Positions 55,028 through 64,000 of a stretch of 64,000 nt of DNA are shown in pieces (position 1 is the first letter of the stretch; each line of letters begins with the position of its first letter). This DNA comes from Bacteroidales bacterium KA00344. Lineage in GTDB: Bacteria > Bacteroidota > Bacteroidia > Bacteroidales > Bacteroidaceae. Made by a program: the position numbers and the translations under genes. The stretch covers positions 35,179 to 99,178 of the forward strand of contig KQ959462.1 of NCBI GenBank assembly GCA_001552765.1. Reading direction: 5' to 3'. Under the pieces are notes generated by a model that was not told where the DNA came from, ran no database searches, and saw only the letters and a list, made by a program, of their open reading frames with translations.

Positions 55028-55058
55028 CAAATATACTGTTTTTCTGCTCACATTCCAA
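55028..55058 (-). promoter_or_regulatory. Promoter of comEC, leaderless arrangement
   Basis: On the minus strand TTG (55058-55056) and TATATTTG (55035-55028) are exactly 20 bp apart. Only 4 bp separate the box from the ATG at 55023, so transcription should start at or inside the start codon. Confidence 0.7.
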
Positions 55059-55255
55059 CGCTTTTTTTTACAAATTTCATCATTTTGCGCCACAACATTC
55101 GATTCTGGCTGTCATCAATCTCAGACCTTTGCAGCCTGCAATCGACCCGACTTGTCTGAGCAACAGGATTACCCGATTGCTCCGTTACACGCATATCAAA
55201 CCAACTTATGGTCAGAATGATACGGCAAACAGACTTTTATGTAGATAAAAAACCT

Positions 55256-55263
55256 TACCTTTG
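55256..55263 (+). promoter_or_regulatory. Promoter -7 box of the PIF1-like helicase gene
   Basis: TACCTTTG fits TAnnTTTG and supports the ATG at 55291 as the start; the GTG at 55267 would lie at the expected transcription start. Confidence 0.6.
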
Positions 55264-55290
55264 TGAGTGAACAACGCATCGAATTGGTAT

Positions 55291-57507
55291 ATGGAGCAAA
55301 ACAAAGAACTTAGGAACGCGTGGGATTTCGTGGAGCATACAGGCACGAGTATTTTCCTCACGGGCAAAGCCGGAACGGGCAAAACGACATTCTTGAAAGC
55401 CGTGAAGGAACATTCTTCGAAGCGGATGATCGTTGTTGCGCCGACAGGTGTGGCCGCCATCAATGCCGGTGGCGTGACCATTCATTCCTTTTTCCAGCTT
55501 CCACTGACGCCCTATGTGCCCGGAACGTCGATACGAGACCGCTATGATTTCGGCAAGGAGAAACGTAGAATCATCCGGACGCTCGACATGGTTGTCATCG
55601 ACGAAATATCAATGGTGAGGAGCGATTTGCTCGATGCCATCGACTTTGTATTGCGTCGATACCGAGACCAAACACAGCCTTTTGGTGGCGTGCAGCTCCT
55701 GATGATTGGTGATTTGCAACAGCTTACGCCGGTGGTAACGCCGCAAGATGAAGAAATTTTGCGCCCCTATTACGATACACCCTACTTTTTCGGAAGCAAG
55801 GCGCTGCGGCAAATCAGCTATGTGACGATACAGCTGACGCACGTTTACCGCCAGCAGGACCAGACGTTTATCGACATTCTGAATCACGTTCGCGATGGCA
55901 AACTGCTGCCCGAAGATATTACCAAACTCAACGAAAGGTATAAACCGGCGTTCATTCCCAAGGCGGAGGACGGTTATATACGGCTCACCACGCATAATCG
56001 TATGGCCGACCGATACAACGAAACTGAACTTGGGAAGCTACCGGGGCAGCGTTTTGTCTACAAGGCAGAGATTAAAGACCAATTTCCGGAGTACAGCTAC
56101 CCTGCCGACGTAGAGTTGGAATTGAAACAGGGAGCGCAGGTGATGTTTATCAAAAACGACGCATCGGGCGCACGCCGCTACTACAACGGTCGCATCGGGC
56201 GGGTGGTGAGCATCGGCAAGGACACCATCGAGGTGTTGTGTGCCGGCGACAGGGAGTCTATCAAGGTGGAGCCGCAGGAATGGGAAAATACCAAATATGT
56301 TATCAACGAACAGACGAAAGTCATTGAGCCGCAAGTGCAGGGAGTGTTCAGGCAATATCCCCTGCGGTTGGCATGGGCCATCACCATACATAAAAGTCAA
56401 GGTCTGACGTTTGAACACGCCATCATCGATGCCGGTTTTTCATTTGCATCAGGACAGGTGTATGTGGCCCTGAGCCGATGCAAGAGCCTTGAAGGGCTTG
56501 TGTTGGCCTCGCCGATAGGAGAAAGCAACATCATCAATGACTCTCGCGTGACCGACTACATCTCGCATCAGCAGGAGGCGGCAGAGCGAAGCATCAGGGA
56601 GTTGCCCAACCTGAAAGAGGAATATTTCAGATACCAATTGCTCGACTTGTTCGACTTCTCAACACTGATGGCAGCAGAACAGATGGTGCACCGCACACTG
56701 TTAGAATATTTCAGGGGATTTCAATCGCTCACCAATCTGCACGGACAAACGGTCGGCAAGCTAAAGCAACAGGTGATGGATGTGGCCTACAAATGGCAGG
56801 GGGTGATTCGCGCAACACCGGTAGAGGAACTGCACGACGAGCAATTTCTTGACCGTGTGAAACGCAGTGCAAGTTATTTTCTGGATGCCATAGAGGGCAA
56901 TTTGAAACGATTGTTGGAACTCACCAAAACCGCCAAAAGCAAAAATGCCAGAGGCGTGGAGCTGATGGAGGAACGCTATAAGGAGTTGTGGCTGAACTAT
57001 TTGGCCAAAAACAGACTGCTCCGCAGGATGGAAGAGGAAACATTTGATGTGCCAACCTACATGATGGCTAAGCAGGAAGCCATGCTCGACGCAATGGATG
57101 TAGTGAATCCCGGCGGAGGAAATTCCCGTCTGCGCCGGAGAAGAAAAGCCACAGGGTCTCCTTTTTCAAATACAGCTGCGGATGGCTCTGAAAAGCGAGA
57201 GCGGGAAAAGAAAAAGGTCAAGAAGGGGGCAACCTATGCTGCCAGTTACAAGATGTGTATGGACGGCAACAGCCCTGAAGCTATAGCCAAGGAGCGCGGA
57301 CTGACTGTTGGCACGATTTACAGCCATTTGGCACGCTTCGTGAAAACCGGAGAACTGTCGGCTGACAAAGTGATCGACGCTTCAAAGGTGAAGGCCATAC
57401 GCCATGCCATCAGCCAGCTGCCCGAAGGAGCAACGATAAAAGAGGTCAAGGCGATATGCCGTGCAGACATTACCTGGAACGAAATTAGATTGATGATGCA
57501 AGGCTAA
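55291..57507 (+). CDS. PIF1-like SF1B helicase with C-terminal helix-turn-helix
   Basis: This 738-residue protein is an ATP-dependent DNA helicase. Walker A is GKAGTGKT (residues 25-32), then APTGVAAINAGG, the Walker B region VVIDEISM, LMIGDLQQL, VYRQQD, and the C-terminal motif WAITIHKSQGLTFE followed by YVALSRC. A linker rich in basic residues (about 635-660) leads to a C-terminal helix-turn-helix of the HTH_40 kind (AKERGLTVGTIYSHLARFVKTG). The family is common in Bacteroidota but poorly studied. It precedes dxs by 158 bp and has its own promoter. Confidence 0.92.
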   Translation: MEQNKELRNAWDFVEHTGTSIFLTGKAGTGKTTFLKAVKEHSSKRMIVVAPTGVAAINAGGVTIHSFFQLPLTPYVPGTSIRDRYDFGKEKRRIIRTLDMVVIDEISMVRSDLLDAIDFVLRRYRDQTQPFGGVQLLMIGDLQQLTPVVTPQDEEILRPYYDTPYFFGSKALRQISYVTIQLTHVYRQQDQTFIDILNHVRDGKLLPEDITKLNERYKPAFIPKAEDGYIRLTTHNRMADRYNETELGKLPGQRFVYKAEIKDQFPEYSYPADVELELKQGAQVMFIKNDASGARRYYNGRIGRVVSIGKDTIEVLCAGDRESIKVEPQEWENTKYVINEQTKVIEPQVQGVFRQYPLRLAWAITIHKSQGLTFEHAIIDAGFSFASGQVYVALSRCKSLEGLVLASPIGESNIINDSRVTDYISHQQEAAERSIRELPNLKEEYFRYQLLDLFDFSTLMAAEQMVHRTLLEYFRGFQSLTNLHGQTVGKLKQQVMDVAYKWQGVIRATPVEELHDEQFLDRVKRSASYFLDAIEGNLKRLLELTKTAKSKNARGVELMEERYKELWLNYLAKNRLLRRMEEETFDVPTYMMAKQEAMLDAMDVVNPGGGNSRLRRRRKATGSPFSNTAADGSEKREREKKKVKKGATYAASYKMCMDGNSPEAIAKERGLTVGTIYSHLARFVKTGELSADKVIDASKVKAIRHAISQLPEGATIKEVKAICRADITWNEIRLMMQG

Positions 57508-57610
57508 GAGTGGCAGGAACTGTATAATATAATGTGGTGAGGGGCAGAATTTCTGCTGAGAAAGAAGCATTTTTCAACTTCCATGAATATGCAAGGAACT
57601 TGAAAATCTC

Positions 57611-57641
57611 TTGCAACTCCGAAAATAAAACATTATCTTTG
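57611..57641 (+). promoter_or_regulatory. Promoter of the dxs-trkA-trkH operon
   Basis: TTG (57611-57613) and TATCTTTG (57634-57641) are separated by exactly 20 bp. An ATG-type start at 57666 follows 24 bp later, while a GTG at 57534 would begin upstream of the promoter. Confidence 0.75.
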
Positions 57642-57665
57642 CAAGGTTATTCTAAGGGAATATCA

Positions 57666-59561
57666 ATGGACCAAAACAAATACGAACTGTTAAGTCAAAT
57701 CCAATATCCTGCCGACCTTAGAAAGTTGAGCATCGACCAACTGCCGGAGGTATGTCGGGAACTTCGTGAAGATATTATCGACGAGGTGTCCGTCAATCCC
57801 GGACACTTTGGTTCGAGTTTAGGTGTTGTGGAGCTTACAGTAGCTTTGCACTATGTCTTCGACACTCCTGAAGACCGCATTGTGTGGGACGTTGGGCATC
57901 AGGCTTACGGTCACAAAATATTGACCGGGCGGCGCGAACAGTTTTCAACAAACAGAAAGCTGAATGGCATACGCCCCTTTCCCACCCCTTTGGAAAGCGA
58001 ATACGACACCTTTACCTGCGGCCATGCCTCGAACAGCATCTCGGCCGCACTCGGTATGGCGGTAGCCGCAAAGAAAAACGGACACGACAATCGCCATGTA
58101 GTGGCGGTCATCGGAGACGGTTCGATGAGTGGAGGACTGGCTTTTGAGGGTATCAACAATGTCAGCTCCACCCCCAACAACTTGCTGATTATCCTCAACG
58201 ACAACGATATGTCTATCGACCGTGCTGTGGGTGGTATGGAAAAATACCTGCTGCAACTCGACACCAACGAAACCTATAACAAACTGCGATTCAAGGCATC
58301 GCAATGGTTACGCTCTAAAGGCTACCTTAACGAAAACCGACGGAAGGGCATCATCAGACTGAACAACGCCATCAAAAGTGTCATCAGCCATCAGCAAAAT
58401 ATCTTTGAAGGCATGAACATCCGATACTTCGGACCATTTGATGGGCACAATGTTCGAGAAGTAGTGAGGGTTCTCAGGCAGATTAAAGACATGAAAGGGC
58501 CTAAGCTTTTGCATCTGCATACCATCAAGGGCAAAGGCTATGGACCTGCGGAAAAAGCCGCTACCGTGTGGCACGCACCGGGAAAATTCGACCCCAAAAC
58601 CGGTGAACGCATCATCTCGGAAACCACCAACGAACCGCCCAAGTACCAAGTTGTCTTCGGCAAGACGCTGTTGGAATTGGCCAAGCAAAATCCCAAGATT
58701 GTAGGCGTGACGCCCGCCATGCCTACGGGATGCTCCATGAACATCATGATGAAAGAGATGCCCTGTCGCACTTTCGACGTAGGAATTGCCGAAGGTCACG
58801 CCGTGACATTCTCAGGCGGTATGGCCAAAGACGGGCTTATCCCTTTCTGCAATATCTACAGTTCGTTCTCACAACGCGCCTACGACAATATTATCCACGA
58901 CCTGGCCATTCTCAATCTGCCGGTTGTGCTGTGCTTTGACAGAGCCGGACTGGTGGGCGAGGACGGGCCAACCCATCATGGAGCATTCGACCTGGCTGCC
59001 CTGCGCCCCATCCCCAACCTCACCATATCGTCGCCCATGAACGAATGTGAACTGCGTAAACTGATGTACACGGCACAGCTGCCTGGCAAGGGAACGTTTG
59101 TCATACGTTATCCGCGCGGGCGGGGAGTGATGAAAGACTGGGAGTGTCCGTTAGAGGAGATTGCCGTTGGAACGGGCAGGAAACTGAGGGACGGAGAGGA
59201 TGTGGCCGTGCTTACACTTGGCCCGATAGGCAATTTGGCACAGCAAGCCATCGAACAAGCGGGCATTTCTGCGGCTCATTATGATATGCGCTTCCTTAAA
59301 CCGATGGATGAACGTCTCTTGGAGGAAATAGGACAGCATTTCAAACACATCGTTACCATAGAAGACGGAGTGCGCACAGGAGGACTGGGATCGGCCGTAC
59401 TGGAATGGATGAACGACCATGAATACCAGCCTAAGATAGTGAGAATCGGGCTGCCGGACACTCGGTTTGTGGAACACGGAACAGTTGACCAATTATATAA
59501 ACTCTGTGGAATGGATGTAGAATCGATTAAAAAGACGATTCTGCAACTTGTGAAATCATAA
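57666..59561 (+). CDS. dxs: 1-deoxy-D-xylulose-5-phosphate synthase
   Basis: Dxs condenses pyruvate and glyceraldehyde 3-phosphate in the first step of isoprenoid synthesis. I chose the ATG at 57666 (631 residues, [15 protein letters not shown]), because the frame upstream contains the promoter. The thiamine diphosphate motif is [16 protein letters not shown] beginning at residue 150. Other family blocks are [41 protein letters not shown] and [15 protein letters not shown]. The C-terminal transketolase domain is complete. trkA follows after 8 bp and trkH overlaps it by one base. Confidence 0.96.
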   Translation: MDQNKYELLSQIQYPADLRKLSIDQLPEVCRELREDIIDEVSVNPGHFGSSLGVVELTVALHYVFDTPEDRIVWDVGHQAYGHKILTGRREQFSTNRKLNGIRPFPTPLESEYDTFTCGHASNSISAALGMAVAAKKNGHDNRHVVAVIGDGSMSGGLAFEGINNVSSTPNNLLIILNDNDMSIDRAVGGMEKYLLQLDTNETYNKLRFKASQWLRSKGYLNENRRKGIIRLNNAIKSVISHQQNIFEGMNIRYFGPFDGHNVREVVRVLRQIKDMKGPKLLHLHTIKGKGYGPAEKAATVWHAPGKFDPKTGERIISETTNEPPKYQVVFGKTLLELAKQNPKIVGVTPAMPTGCSMNIMMKEMPCRTFDVGIAEGHAVTFSGGMAKDGLIPFCNIYSSFSQRAYDNIIHDLAILNLPVVLCFDRAGLVGEDGPTHHGAFDLAALRPIPNLTISSPMNECELRKLMYTAQLPGKGTFVIRYPRGRGVMKDWECPLEEIAVGTGRKLRDGEDVAVLTLGPIGNLAQQAIEQAGISAAHYDMRFLKPMDERLLEEIGQHFKHIVTIEDGVRTGGLGSAVLEWMNDHEYQPKIVRIGLPDTRFVEHGTVDQLYKLCGMDVESIKKTILQLVKS

Positions 59562-59569
59562 CTAAAGAT

Positions 59570-60910
59570 ATGAAAATAATCATCACCGGAGCCTACGGCA
59601 TCGGTACTTACCTTGCCCGACTGCTTTCCCGTAACAAAGAAGAACTCACCATTATCGATGATGACGAGGAGCGGTTGGCCACGATTGGGTCTGACTATGA
59701 CCTGCTAACCATGCACGGGTCGCCCACAAGCGTCAAAACACTAAAAGAAGCCGGCGTGGGCGATGCTGACCTTTTTATCGCCCTCACACCCTATGAGGAC
59801 GAAAATATAAACAGCTGCATCATTGCTCATGCGCTTCATGCCAAGAAAACCGTAGCCCAAGTGAATGATGCCGAATATCTGGAGCCGGCTATCCACCAAA
59901 TGTATAAGGAGTTGGGGGTGGACGAGTTGATTTATCCGGAAACACTTGCAGCACGTGATATTATCAACGGTCTCAAGATGTCGTGGGTACGACAGCGATG
60001 GGATGTGCACGACGGTGCACTCGTCATGCTTGGCATCAAACTGCGCGAAAATTGCGAAATTCTAAACCAACCCCTTAAAAATCTCTGTGGCCCCGATGAC
60101 CCTTATCACATCGTAGCCATTAAAAGGGGAAACGAAACGATAATACCCGATGGTAATGATCAGCTCGAATGTTTCGACCTGGCCTACTTTATGACCACCC
60201 GAGACTACATACCCTATATCCGCAAAATTGTCGGCAAGGAGAATTATGTAGACGTCAAGAACGTGATGTTTATGGGAGGCGGCACAACTGCAGTAAAAGC
60301 ATTGCAAACAATTCCCAAATATATGGATGCCAAAGTGTTTGAGATAGATCCTGAGCGTTGTGAGGAACTCAATCAAATTCTTGACAGCAACACACTTGTT
60401 ATTCATGCGGATGCCCGTGACGTATCACAGCTCAACGACGAGGGAATCAGGAACACTCAGGCATTCGTTGCCCTCACAGGTAACGCTGAAGCTAACATTC
60501 TGACATGTCTCGCAGCAAAGCGTCTCGGCGTGAGAAAGACAGTTGCCATGATCGAAAACCCCGATTACGTGAATATGGCCGAGAGTCTTGACATTGGAAC
60601 GATTATCAACAAGAGATCCATTGCTGCCAGTCGTATATATCAACTGATGCTCGACGCCGATGTGATGAACGTCACCTTCCTGATGTCGGCCAATGCCGAC
60701 GCAGCCGAATTTATTCCAAAAGAAGGGGCTAAAGTGACCAAGAAAGCCGTAAAAGACTTAGGATTGCCAAAAGGCATTACCATTGGCGGCATTGTGAGAA
60801 ACGGGGAGGGAATGCTCGTTTCGGGCAACACGAAGATAGAAGCAGGTGATTCTGTGGTGGTGTTCTGTCATAATATACACTTGAAAAAAATAGAAAAATT
60901 CTTTAATTAG
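59570..60910 (+). CDS. trkA: Trk potassium uptake regulatory protein TrkA
   Basis: TrkA is the cytosolic, nucleotide-binding regulator of the TrkH potassium channel. The 446-residue protein has two RCK-type halves, each a Rossmann domain with a C-terminal RCK_C domain. Both dinucleotide loops depart from the usual GxGxxG: the first reads GAYGIG and the second GGGTTA. The other family segments are present: VIDDDEERL, VTMHGSPTSVKTLKEAGV-type text (GSPTSV), FEIDPERCEEL and the LKKIEKFF end. It lies in a dxs-trkA-trkH transcript. Confidence 0.93.
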   Translation: MKIIITGAYGIGTYLARLLSRNKEELTIIDDDEERLATIGSDYDLLTMHGSPTSVKTLKEAGVGDADLFIALTPYEDENINSCIIAHALHAKKTVAQVNDAEYLEPAIHQMYKELGVDELIYPETLAARDIINGLKMSWVRQRWDVHDGALVMLGIKLRENCEILNQPLKNLCGPDDPYHIVAIKRGNETIIPDGNDQLECFDLAYFMTTRDYIPYIRKIVGKENYVDVKNVMFMGGGTTAVKALQTIPKYMDAKVFEIDPERCEELNQILDSNTLVIHADARDVSQLNDEGIRNTQAFVALTGNAEANILTCLAAKRLGVRKTVAMIENPDYVNMAESLDIGTIINKRSIAASRIYQLMLDADVMNVTFLMSANADAAEFIPKEGAKVTKKAVKDLGLPKGITIGGIVRNGEGMLVSGNTKIEAGDSVVVFCHNIHLKKIEKFFN

Positions 60911-62367
60911 TGATTAATTTTCGCATCATATATAAGGTTTTAGGGGCCCTTCTCTTCATAGAGGTCACGCTGATGGCGTGGTGTCTGCTTATGGCACTGT
61001 ATTTTGGAGAAGACGATATATTGACTTTCACCATTTCTCTCATCATTACCCTCTTGGGAGGTATACTGTTGAGATTTTTAGGTCGAAATGCCGAGAACCG
61101 GCTTTCACGCCGAGACTCATTTCTTGTGGTGACACTGGCATGGATCGTGTTCTCCATCTTCGGCACCATACCATTCCTCATAGGCGGTTATTTGCATAGC
61201 TTCACCGATGCTTTTTTTGAAAACATGTCGGGGTTTACCACAACGGGAGCCACCATCTTCGATGACGTTGAAGCCCTGCCTCACGGCATACTTTTCTGGC
61301 GATCACTTACGCAATGGATTGGCGGACTGGGGATTGTGTTCTTCACCGTAGCTCTGTTGCCATCGCTTGTAAACGGTAGCACCAAGGTGTTTGCAGCCGA
61401 ATCTACAGGTCCTATCAAAACCAAGCTCCATCCTAAATTGTCTATGGGAGCCCGCTGGATATGGATAGTCTACCTGTTTATCACCTTTGCCTGCATGGGC
61501 AGCTATATGCTCTTTGGCATGGATTGGTTTGAAGGCATCAATTTTGCCATGACATCCGCCGCCACCGGAGGCTTCTCCATCTATAACAACAGTACAGAGT
61601 TCTTCCATTCACCGGCCATAGAGTACACCACAACTTTCTTTTGTTTCCTATCAGGCGTAAACTTTACATTGCTCTATTTCTCGGCAGCGAAATTCAAATT
61701 CAAAGAGCTTTGGAAAAACTCTGAATTCCAATTTTACTGTATTATCATCCTCGCATTCACAGTTTTCATTATGGTTGAGCTTATCACGAGAAACCATTAT
61801 GACGTTGAACGCGCCTTCCGCTCCGGACTTTTTCAGGTTGTCTCATTCATAACTACAACAGGACTTTTCAACGATGACGCAGGGCAATGGCCACACGTCA
61901 CATGGGTTGTCTTGTCCATATGTATGTTTTTTGGAGCTTGTTCCGGCAGTACCAGTGGCGGACTAAAGTGTGCACGAGGCGTGATGCTACTCAAAGTCAT
62001 CCGAAATGAACTACGCCAGAGGCTGCATCCCAATGCGGTACTGCCTCTCAAAGTGAACAGCATCAATATTCCCAACTCCCAACGCGTATCCTTGTTGGCT
62101 TTTCTCGTCACCTATCTTCTGCTGTTGCTGCTCGTGTCCTTTGTCATGATTGCTACAGGAATCGACAACGTCAATGCCATCACAATATGTCTAAGCTGCA
62201 TGGCTAACGTCGGACCGACTTTAGGATTAGAAATTGGGCCAACAATGTCATGGAGTCTTTTACCCGACTACGCCAAATGGTTTTGTTCCATTATGATGCT
62301 TATCGGGCGTTTGGAAATATTCACGGTCATCGTGATTCTCACCCCATCATTCTGGACCAAAAACTAA
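60910..62367 (+). CDS. trkH: Trk potassium uptake channel TrkH
   Basis: TrkH is the potassium-conducting membrane subunit that pairs with TrkA. The 485-residue protein begins at a GTG that shares one base with the trkA stop codon; the next in-frame Met is too far in. The four pore loops are visible around FENMSGFTTTGATIF, TSAATGGFSIYN, QVVSFITTTGLFND and CMANVGPTLG, each carrying the selectivity-filter glycine. Many transmembrane helices surround them. It ends before a strong terminator. Confidence 0.95.
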   Translation: MINFRIIYKVLGALLFIEVTLMAWCLLMALYFGEDDILTFTISLIITLLGGILLRFLGRNAENRLSRRDSFLVVTLAWIVFSIFGTIPFLIGGYLHSFTDAFFENMSGFTTTGATIFDDVEALPHGILFWRSLTQWIGGLGIVFFTVALLPSLVNGSTKVFAAESTGPIKTKLHPKLSMGARWIWIVYLFITFACMGSYMLFGMDWFEGINFAMTSAATGGFSIYNNSTEFFHSPAIEYTTTFFCFLSGVNFTLLYFSAAKFKFKELWKNSEFQFYCIIILAFTVFIMVELITRNHYDVERAFRSGLFQVVSFITTTGLFNDDAGQWPHVTWVVLSICMFFGACSGSTSGGLKCARGVMLLKVIRNELRQRLHPNAVLPLKVNSINIPNSQRVSLLAFLVTYLLLLLLVSFVMIATGIDNVNAITICLSCMANVGPTLGLEIGPTMSWSLLPDYAKWFCSIMMLIGRLEIFTVIVILTPSFWTKN

Positions 62368-62438
62368 AAAGGGTAATCGAAGATACACTATGTATTCCAT
62401 TCCGCTATATCTCTGACAGCGCGTTTTCAGCAAACATT

Positions 62439-62474
62439 AAGCCCCGCTATAGTTTTTCTACCATAGCGGGGCTT
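62439..62474. terminator. Terminator between trkH and recA
   Basis: A 12-bp perfect stem (62439-62450 with 62463-62474) around a 12-nt loop is followed by GCTGTTTCTATATT, in the convergent gap between trkH and recA. Confidence 0.75.
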
Positions 62475-62590
62475 GCTGTTTCTATATTGCAGAAAATCTC
62501 CTAACAGGCCTGTTTACACACATCATCACCCGGACTTGCGTCTTTTTCCTTTATGAGGAAACAGAGATCCTGCTTTGTCGAAAAAGGAAA

Positions 62591-63643
62591 TTACTTATCC
62601 ATATGTTCCTTTATCGCATTCATAATCGGCTTTTCGAGTTCCTCACAGAGTTCCGGATTATCACGAAGAATATCTATCGATGCATCGCGCCCCTGTGCCA
62701 ACTTGGAGTTGTTGTAACTATACCAGCTTCCATTCTTCTGTATAATGTTATACTCCACACCCAAATCGAGAATCTCGCCAATCTTGTTGATACCCACTCC
62801 ATACAAAACGTCGAACTCGGCACGGCGGAATGGTGGAGCCACTTTGTTCTTAACCACCTTCACCTTAGTAAGGTTGCCAAAAACGTTGTCGCCGTCTTTC
62901 AAAGCCGTTGACTTACGGATATCCAAGCGAACACTGGCATAAAACTTCAAGGCATTACCACCGGTCGTTGTCTCCGGACTGCCAAACGAAATGCCTATTT
63001 TTTCTCGCAACTGATTAATAAAGATGCAGCAAGTGTTGGTTTTGGCAATCGTAGACGTCAGTTTGCGCAAAGCCTGGCTCATCAATCGAGCCTGCAAACC
63101 AACCACAGAATCGCCCATTTCACCCTCAATCTCCTTCTTTGGAGTCAAAGCGGCTACCGAGTCGATAACCAAAATATCAACAGCCGAACTGCTGATCAGC
63201 TGATCCGCAATCTGCAATGCCTGTTCGCCATTGTCGGGTTGAGAAATCCACAGGTTGTCTACATCCACGCCAAGCTTTTGCGCATAGAAACGATCGAAAG
63301 CATGTTCGGCATCGATGAAAGCAGCAATCCCCCCCATTTTCTGAGCCTCAGCAATGGCATGAATGGCCAATGTGGTCTTTCCGGAAGATTCCGGACCATA
63401 AATCTCAACAATCCTCCCGCGTGGATAACCGCCCACGCCCAAAGCTACGTCCAGACCGATAGAACCTGTAGGAATAACGTCGATAGCTTCTATATTCTCA
63501 TCGCCCATACGCATGATGGAGCCCTTGCCAAAGTCTTTCTCTATCTTCGACATGGCAGCCTGCAACGCTTTCAGCTTTGCTGCTTTTTCTTCATTCTTGC
63601 CTGCCTGCTTCCCCGCGGCCTGCGCTTCTTCTGATTTAGCCAT
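62591..63643 (-). CDS. recA: Recombinase RecA
   Basis: RecA forms filaments on single-stranded DNA for recombination and SOS signalling. The 350-residue protein has the Walker A GPESSGKT (residues 83-90), the [14 protein letters not shown] block with Walker B, the loop L1 [20 protein letters not shown] and L2 [20 protein letters not shown], and the typical acidic C-terminal end. The N-terminal 25 residues are lysine- and alanine-rich, a Bacteroidota trait. A saccharopine-dehydrogenase-like gene lies 149 bp upstream on the same strand. No clear SOS box was identified by eye. Confidence 0.97.
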   Translation of the reverse strand: MAKSEEAQAAGKQAGKNEEKAAKLKALQAAMSKIEKDFGKGSIMRMGDENIEAIDVIPTGSIGLDVALGVGGYPRGRIVEIYGPESSGKTTLAIHAIAEAQKMGGIAAFIDAEHAFDRFYAQKLGVDVDNLWISQPDNGEQALQIADQLISSSAVDILVIDSVAALTPKKEIEGEMGDSVVGLQARLMSQALRKLTSTIAKTNTCCIFINQLREKIGISFGSPETTTGGNALKFYASVRLDIRKSTALKDGDNVFGNLTKVKVVKNKVAPPFRRAEFDVLYGVGINKIGEILDLGVEYNIIQKNGSWYSYNNSKLAQGRDASIDILRDNPELCEELEKPIMNAIKEHMDK

Positions 63644-63792
63644 ATATAAATTAAGTATTAACCGTCTCCTCCCCTTGCCAATAGTAGATATTTCAGATGA
63701 TTATCCTTGATTAGCAGTAAAAGAGTGACTTTATTTATAGTTGTTTATTATCGTGATTTGCCCATTTCCACTTATGGAGAGTCTGTAGGAGA

Positions 63793-64000
63793 TTACAATT
63801 CCAAATCGCCGTCAAACTCTTCGTGCCAAGGCAATCCCTGTTTTCCGATTACCTCCAAGAACGGGTCCGGATTGAAATCTTCAACGTTCCAGACACCGGG
63901 CTTTTTCCACAGTCCCTTGAAGAACATCATGGCACCCGCCATAGCCGGCACACCCGTCGTATAGCTCACGCCTTGCATACCTGTCTCGTTATAGGCATCC
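63793..64000 (-). CDS. Saccharopine-dehydrogenase-like protein, C-terminal end, cut by window edge
   Basis: The open frame runs from the right edge of the window to the stop at 63793-63795, giving the last 68 residues. The stretch DAYNETGMQGVSYTTGVPAMAG and the following FFKGLWKKPGVWN and FLEVIGKQGLPWHE match the C-terminus of saccharopine dehydrogenase or carboxynorspermidine dehydrogenase family proteins. The assignment between these two is open because the N-terminal cofactor domain is outside the window. Carboxynorspermidine dehydrogenase, a polyamine enzyme, is the more likely in this group. It is codirectional with recA. Confidence 0.75.
   Translation of the reverse strand, partial: DAYNETGMQGVSYTTGVPAMAGAMMFFKGLWKKPGVWNVEDFNPDPFLEVIGKQGLPWHEEFDGDLEL

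Noticed and set aside
57534..57665. Upstream GTG start for dxs
   Set aside because: The extension covers the dxs promoter (57611-57641) and is not seen in the family.

Overview
The window is chromosomal DNA from a Bacteroidota bacterium, most likely order Bacteroidales and close to Prevotella (genus not certain). The reasons are: a full-length SprA/Sov type IX secretion translocon next to ruvA; Bacteroidota-type promoters (TAnnTTTG -7 box, often with TTG 19-20 bp upstream) in front of many genes; DUF2023 and DUF3822 family genes; meso-diaminopimelate dehydrogenase; and secreted pectinases ending in the short C-terminal domain typical of this group. I found no rRNA, tRNA, CRISPR array, insertion sequence or prophage. 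Coding density is ordinary, broken by several 600-900 bp intergenic gaps that hold most of the unexplained signal.

Layout. 1-6.3 kb: a homogalacturonan-degrading cluster (a pectinesterase cut by the window edge, a PL1 pectate lyase and a large multidomain pectinesterase). 7-13.7 kb: flavodoxin plus DUF2023, aspartate ammonia-lyase, a MerR regulator and alaS. 13.9-19.1 kb: a membrane metallophosphoesterase, a SprT-like protease, a PH-like membrane protein, a PBP4-type carboxypeptidase and a YbdG-like mechanosensitive channel. 19.3-29.5 kb: a small FMN-binding exported protein, meso-DAP dehydrogenase, ruvA and the 2545-residue sprA. 30-39.4 kb: a TPR membrane protein, cardiolipin synthase, rsmD with DUF3822 and a small one-TM protein on the minus strand, a RecD-like helicase and dnaG. 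40-45.9 kb: etfB-etfA-acyl-CoA dehydrogenase, L-serine ammonia-lyase and a lipoprotein. 46-50.2 kb, minus strand: a compact panB-panC-panD-coaBC-coaX coenzyme A operon. 51-57.5 kb: an exported bleomycin-hydrolase-type peptidase, an EEP nuclease-like protein, ComEC without its beta-lactamase domain, and a PIF1-like helicase with a C-terminal HTH. 57.6-64 kb: dxs-trkA-trkH, recA and the 3' end of a saccharopine-dehydrogenase-like gene.

The most notable unexplained structure is a family of about 335-395 bp intergenic repeats, five copies in 64 kb (near 6.5, 15.9, 29.9, 39.9 and 50.7 kb). Each copy has a conserved head, a middle of inverted GCCTTA modules and a conserved tail. Three copies share two exact 16-mers. 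The four plus-strand copies put the tail 16-mer 199-225 bp upstream of the next start codon. I do not recognise this family. Other signals are a seven-unit 22-bp degenerate tandem repeat at 35.0-35.2 kb, a candidate three-way-junction RNA near 8.0 kb, and promoters so close to start codons that leaderless transcripts are expected, most clearly for comEC.
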